DNA of 64,000 bases from Euphorbia lathyris (lineage: Eukaryota > Streptophyta > Magnoliopsida > Malpighiales > Euphorbiaceae), in contig NC_088913.1 of NCBI RefSeq assembly GCF_963576675.1, positions 91,263,001 through 91,327,000 on the forward strand, written 5' to 3'. Shown in pieces: positions 62,991 to 64,000 of this stretch (position 1 is the first letter of the stretch; every line of letters starts with the position of its first letter). Made by a program: the position numbers and the translations under genes. Under the pieces are notes generated by a model. It saw only the letters and a list, made by a program, of their open reading frames with translations. It ran no database searches and was not told the origin of the DNA.

Positions 62991-63419
62991 AAATATTATT
63001 CATGCTCATTCCGAAACATTTTTTCAGGGATTCCCCAAAACCACCCCCGAAAATATTGAGGATGGAATAGGGGGTGCAAAACCGTCCCCGCCCCGTTACC
63101 ACCCCTAAAGTATATATGATTTTTTTAAGTGCAATAAATAAATAATAGTAACAATAATTAGAAAAGAAAATTAACATTACATAAACCCAAATAGTTATAA
63201 AGTAATAATACTAACATTATTTAATTAAAGATACTAATATCTTTCAAATAAGAATAATAAAACCAAACTATGAGATTATACATCTTTTCACTCCAAATGA
63301 TCGGGGCGAAACCGGCTGATCTACGGGGCTACTTCATCTCTGGCTGATCTAGTAAAGACAAAACAGTTTATGAGCACCTGATGGAAAATCAAATTGAAAT
63401 ATATTCAAAAAATAAATTC

Positions 63420-63905
63420 CTCTAGGATTTGTTTTGTTGTTGTGGTTGCGCCAACCGGCTTTGTAATACATTAACTTGGTTGTTTAACCTCCTGACTTTA
63501 TTTTTCATTCGAGTTATTGTTCTCTGATTCATTATTTCCAATTCAATTTTTTTGATTTATGACCTCCTTTCAAATAAGATGTAGATCAAAGCAGAATAAT
63601 AGAATGCTAAGAAATAACCAACTACACCTCCATAGTTATACCAATTGAAATTATAGTCACAACTATTACTGATGTTAGAGCAAACCCCATACTCCCTATA
63701 GCTAAAGATAACCCAATTCAATTTAAACCGGTCAACATACAAATCATCAAGAGCAAAACACTATACTCAGTACCAAAATCCTTGAGAAAAAATGTGAATC
63801 CTATAGTAACCATATATTATATTATGCATTTTCCTAAATGCACATAGAATTCATTGATATCCTCGTTCCTAATGATTTGTGAGACACGGTTTACTTTTAA
63901 AAAAA
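63420..63905 (-). pseudogene. Array 3' module copy 13
   Basis: A ~15-bp deletion near 63573 removes the residues after the last membrane segment, so the tail frame reads ILFERRS and stops. It joins 5' module f, which is cut by the window end. Confidence 0.6.
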
Positions 63906-64000
63906 TATAGGACACATAAGGCAGAAATAAATTTACGTATAAAATGATGGCGAAAATAAATAAATGGAAAGGTGCAGGTCTATGTACAAACCTTGGACTC
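63906..64000 (-). pseudogene. Array 5' module f (partial)
   Basis: The start of another 5' module, ending at CAAACCTTGGACTC. That is the same array phase as the first bases of the window. Confidence 0.7.

Larger units (their letters stand above)
56701..64000. repeat. Tandem array, segment IV
   Basis: GC blocks at about 57000, 57920, 59250, 60170, 61090, 62010 and 63060. There is one full ~2.25 kb higher-order unit (up to 58866). A second unit follows in which the short 0.92 kb part is repeated five times instead of twice before the next 5' module at 63906. The array runs off the right edge. Confidence 0.95.

Overview
The window is nuclear DNA of a flowering plant, probably a eudicot (species not identified). 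It has plant-type L1 LINEs with RNase H, Sirevirus-like Ty1/copia elements primed by initiator tRNA-Met, and a Tat/Athila-type gypsy derivative. Sequence outside the transposons is AT-rich. I found no intact host gene, RNA gene, CRISPR array or bacterial feature. Almost every kilobase is explained by one tandem array and the elements nested in it.

Layout. (1) 1-8048, 46449-47330 (inverted) and 56701-64000 are pieces of one tandem array. Its higher-order period is about 2.2 kb: a 5' module, then usually two copies of a ~0.92 kb 3' module. The units carry a decayed, unrecognised gene for a multi-pass membrane-like protein with a coiled-coil tail. (2) 4441-6589 is a 5'-truncated LINE with a 10-bp target duplication. 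(3) 8049-11033 (+) and 47331-50146 (-) are the two halves of a single full-length LINE, now about 36 kb apart and in opposite orientation. (4) Three Sirevirus-like elements B, C and D share the order gag, pol, third ORF. B lies in the array (outer LTRs at 46448 and 56700, duplication GGTTG). D lies antisense inside B's pol (duplication GTGAT). C (27234-45234, duplication AGTAG) lies inside B's 5' LTR. (5) A 6.56 kb non-autonomous gypsy element (36369-42926, duplication ACGAT) lies inside C's gag. Two solo LTRs (12467-13814 and 16075-17417) lie inside D.

The junctions allow the history to be read. Array, LINE, B and D came first, with C in B and the gypsy element in C. One inversion then had one breakpoint in the LINE and the other in D's 5' LTR. 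It flipped 11034-50146 and lost only about 10-13 bp at each end. Un-inverting it restores the LINE, its target duplication, D's 5' LTR and the continuity of the array and of B. Separately, D's 3' part was replaced by a ~2 kb copy of the far flank of D (B's pol end plus LTR). It is joined by ~125 bp of scrambled filler copied from nearby sequence.

The most interesting functional content is the third ORF of the Sirevirus-like elements. It is a large charged protein with an N-terminal domain like that of plant retroelement accessory proteins, several basic clusters, and no visible signal peptide or membrane span. It is open for 908 codons in C although C's gag-pol is interrupted many times. In all three elements it is preceded by the same ordered set of motifs (G-box, TGTCATAAATG, TATA-like box ~100 bp before the ATG), which looks like an internal promoter. 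All divergence values and alignments here are by eye.
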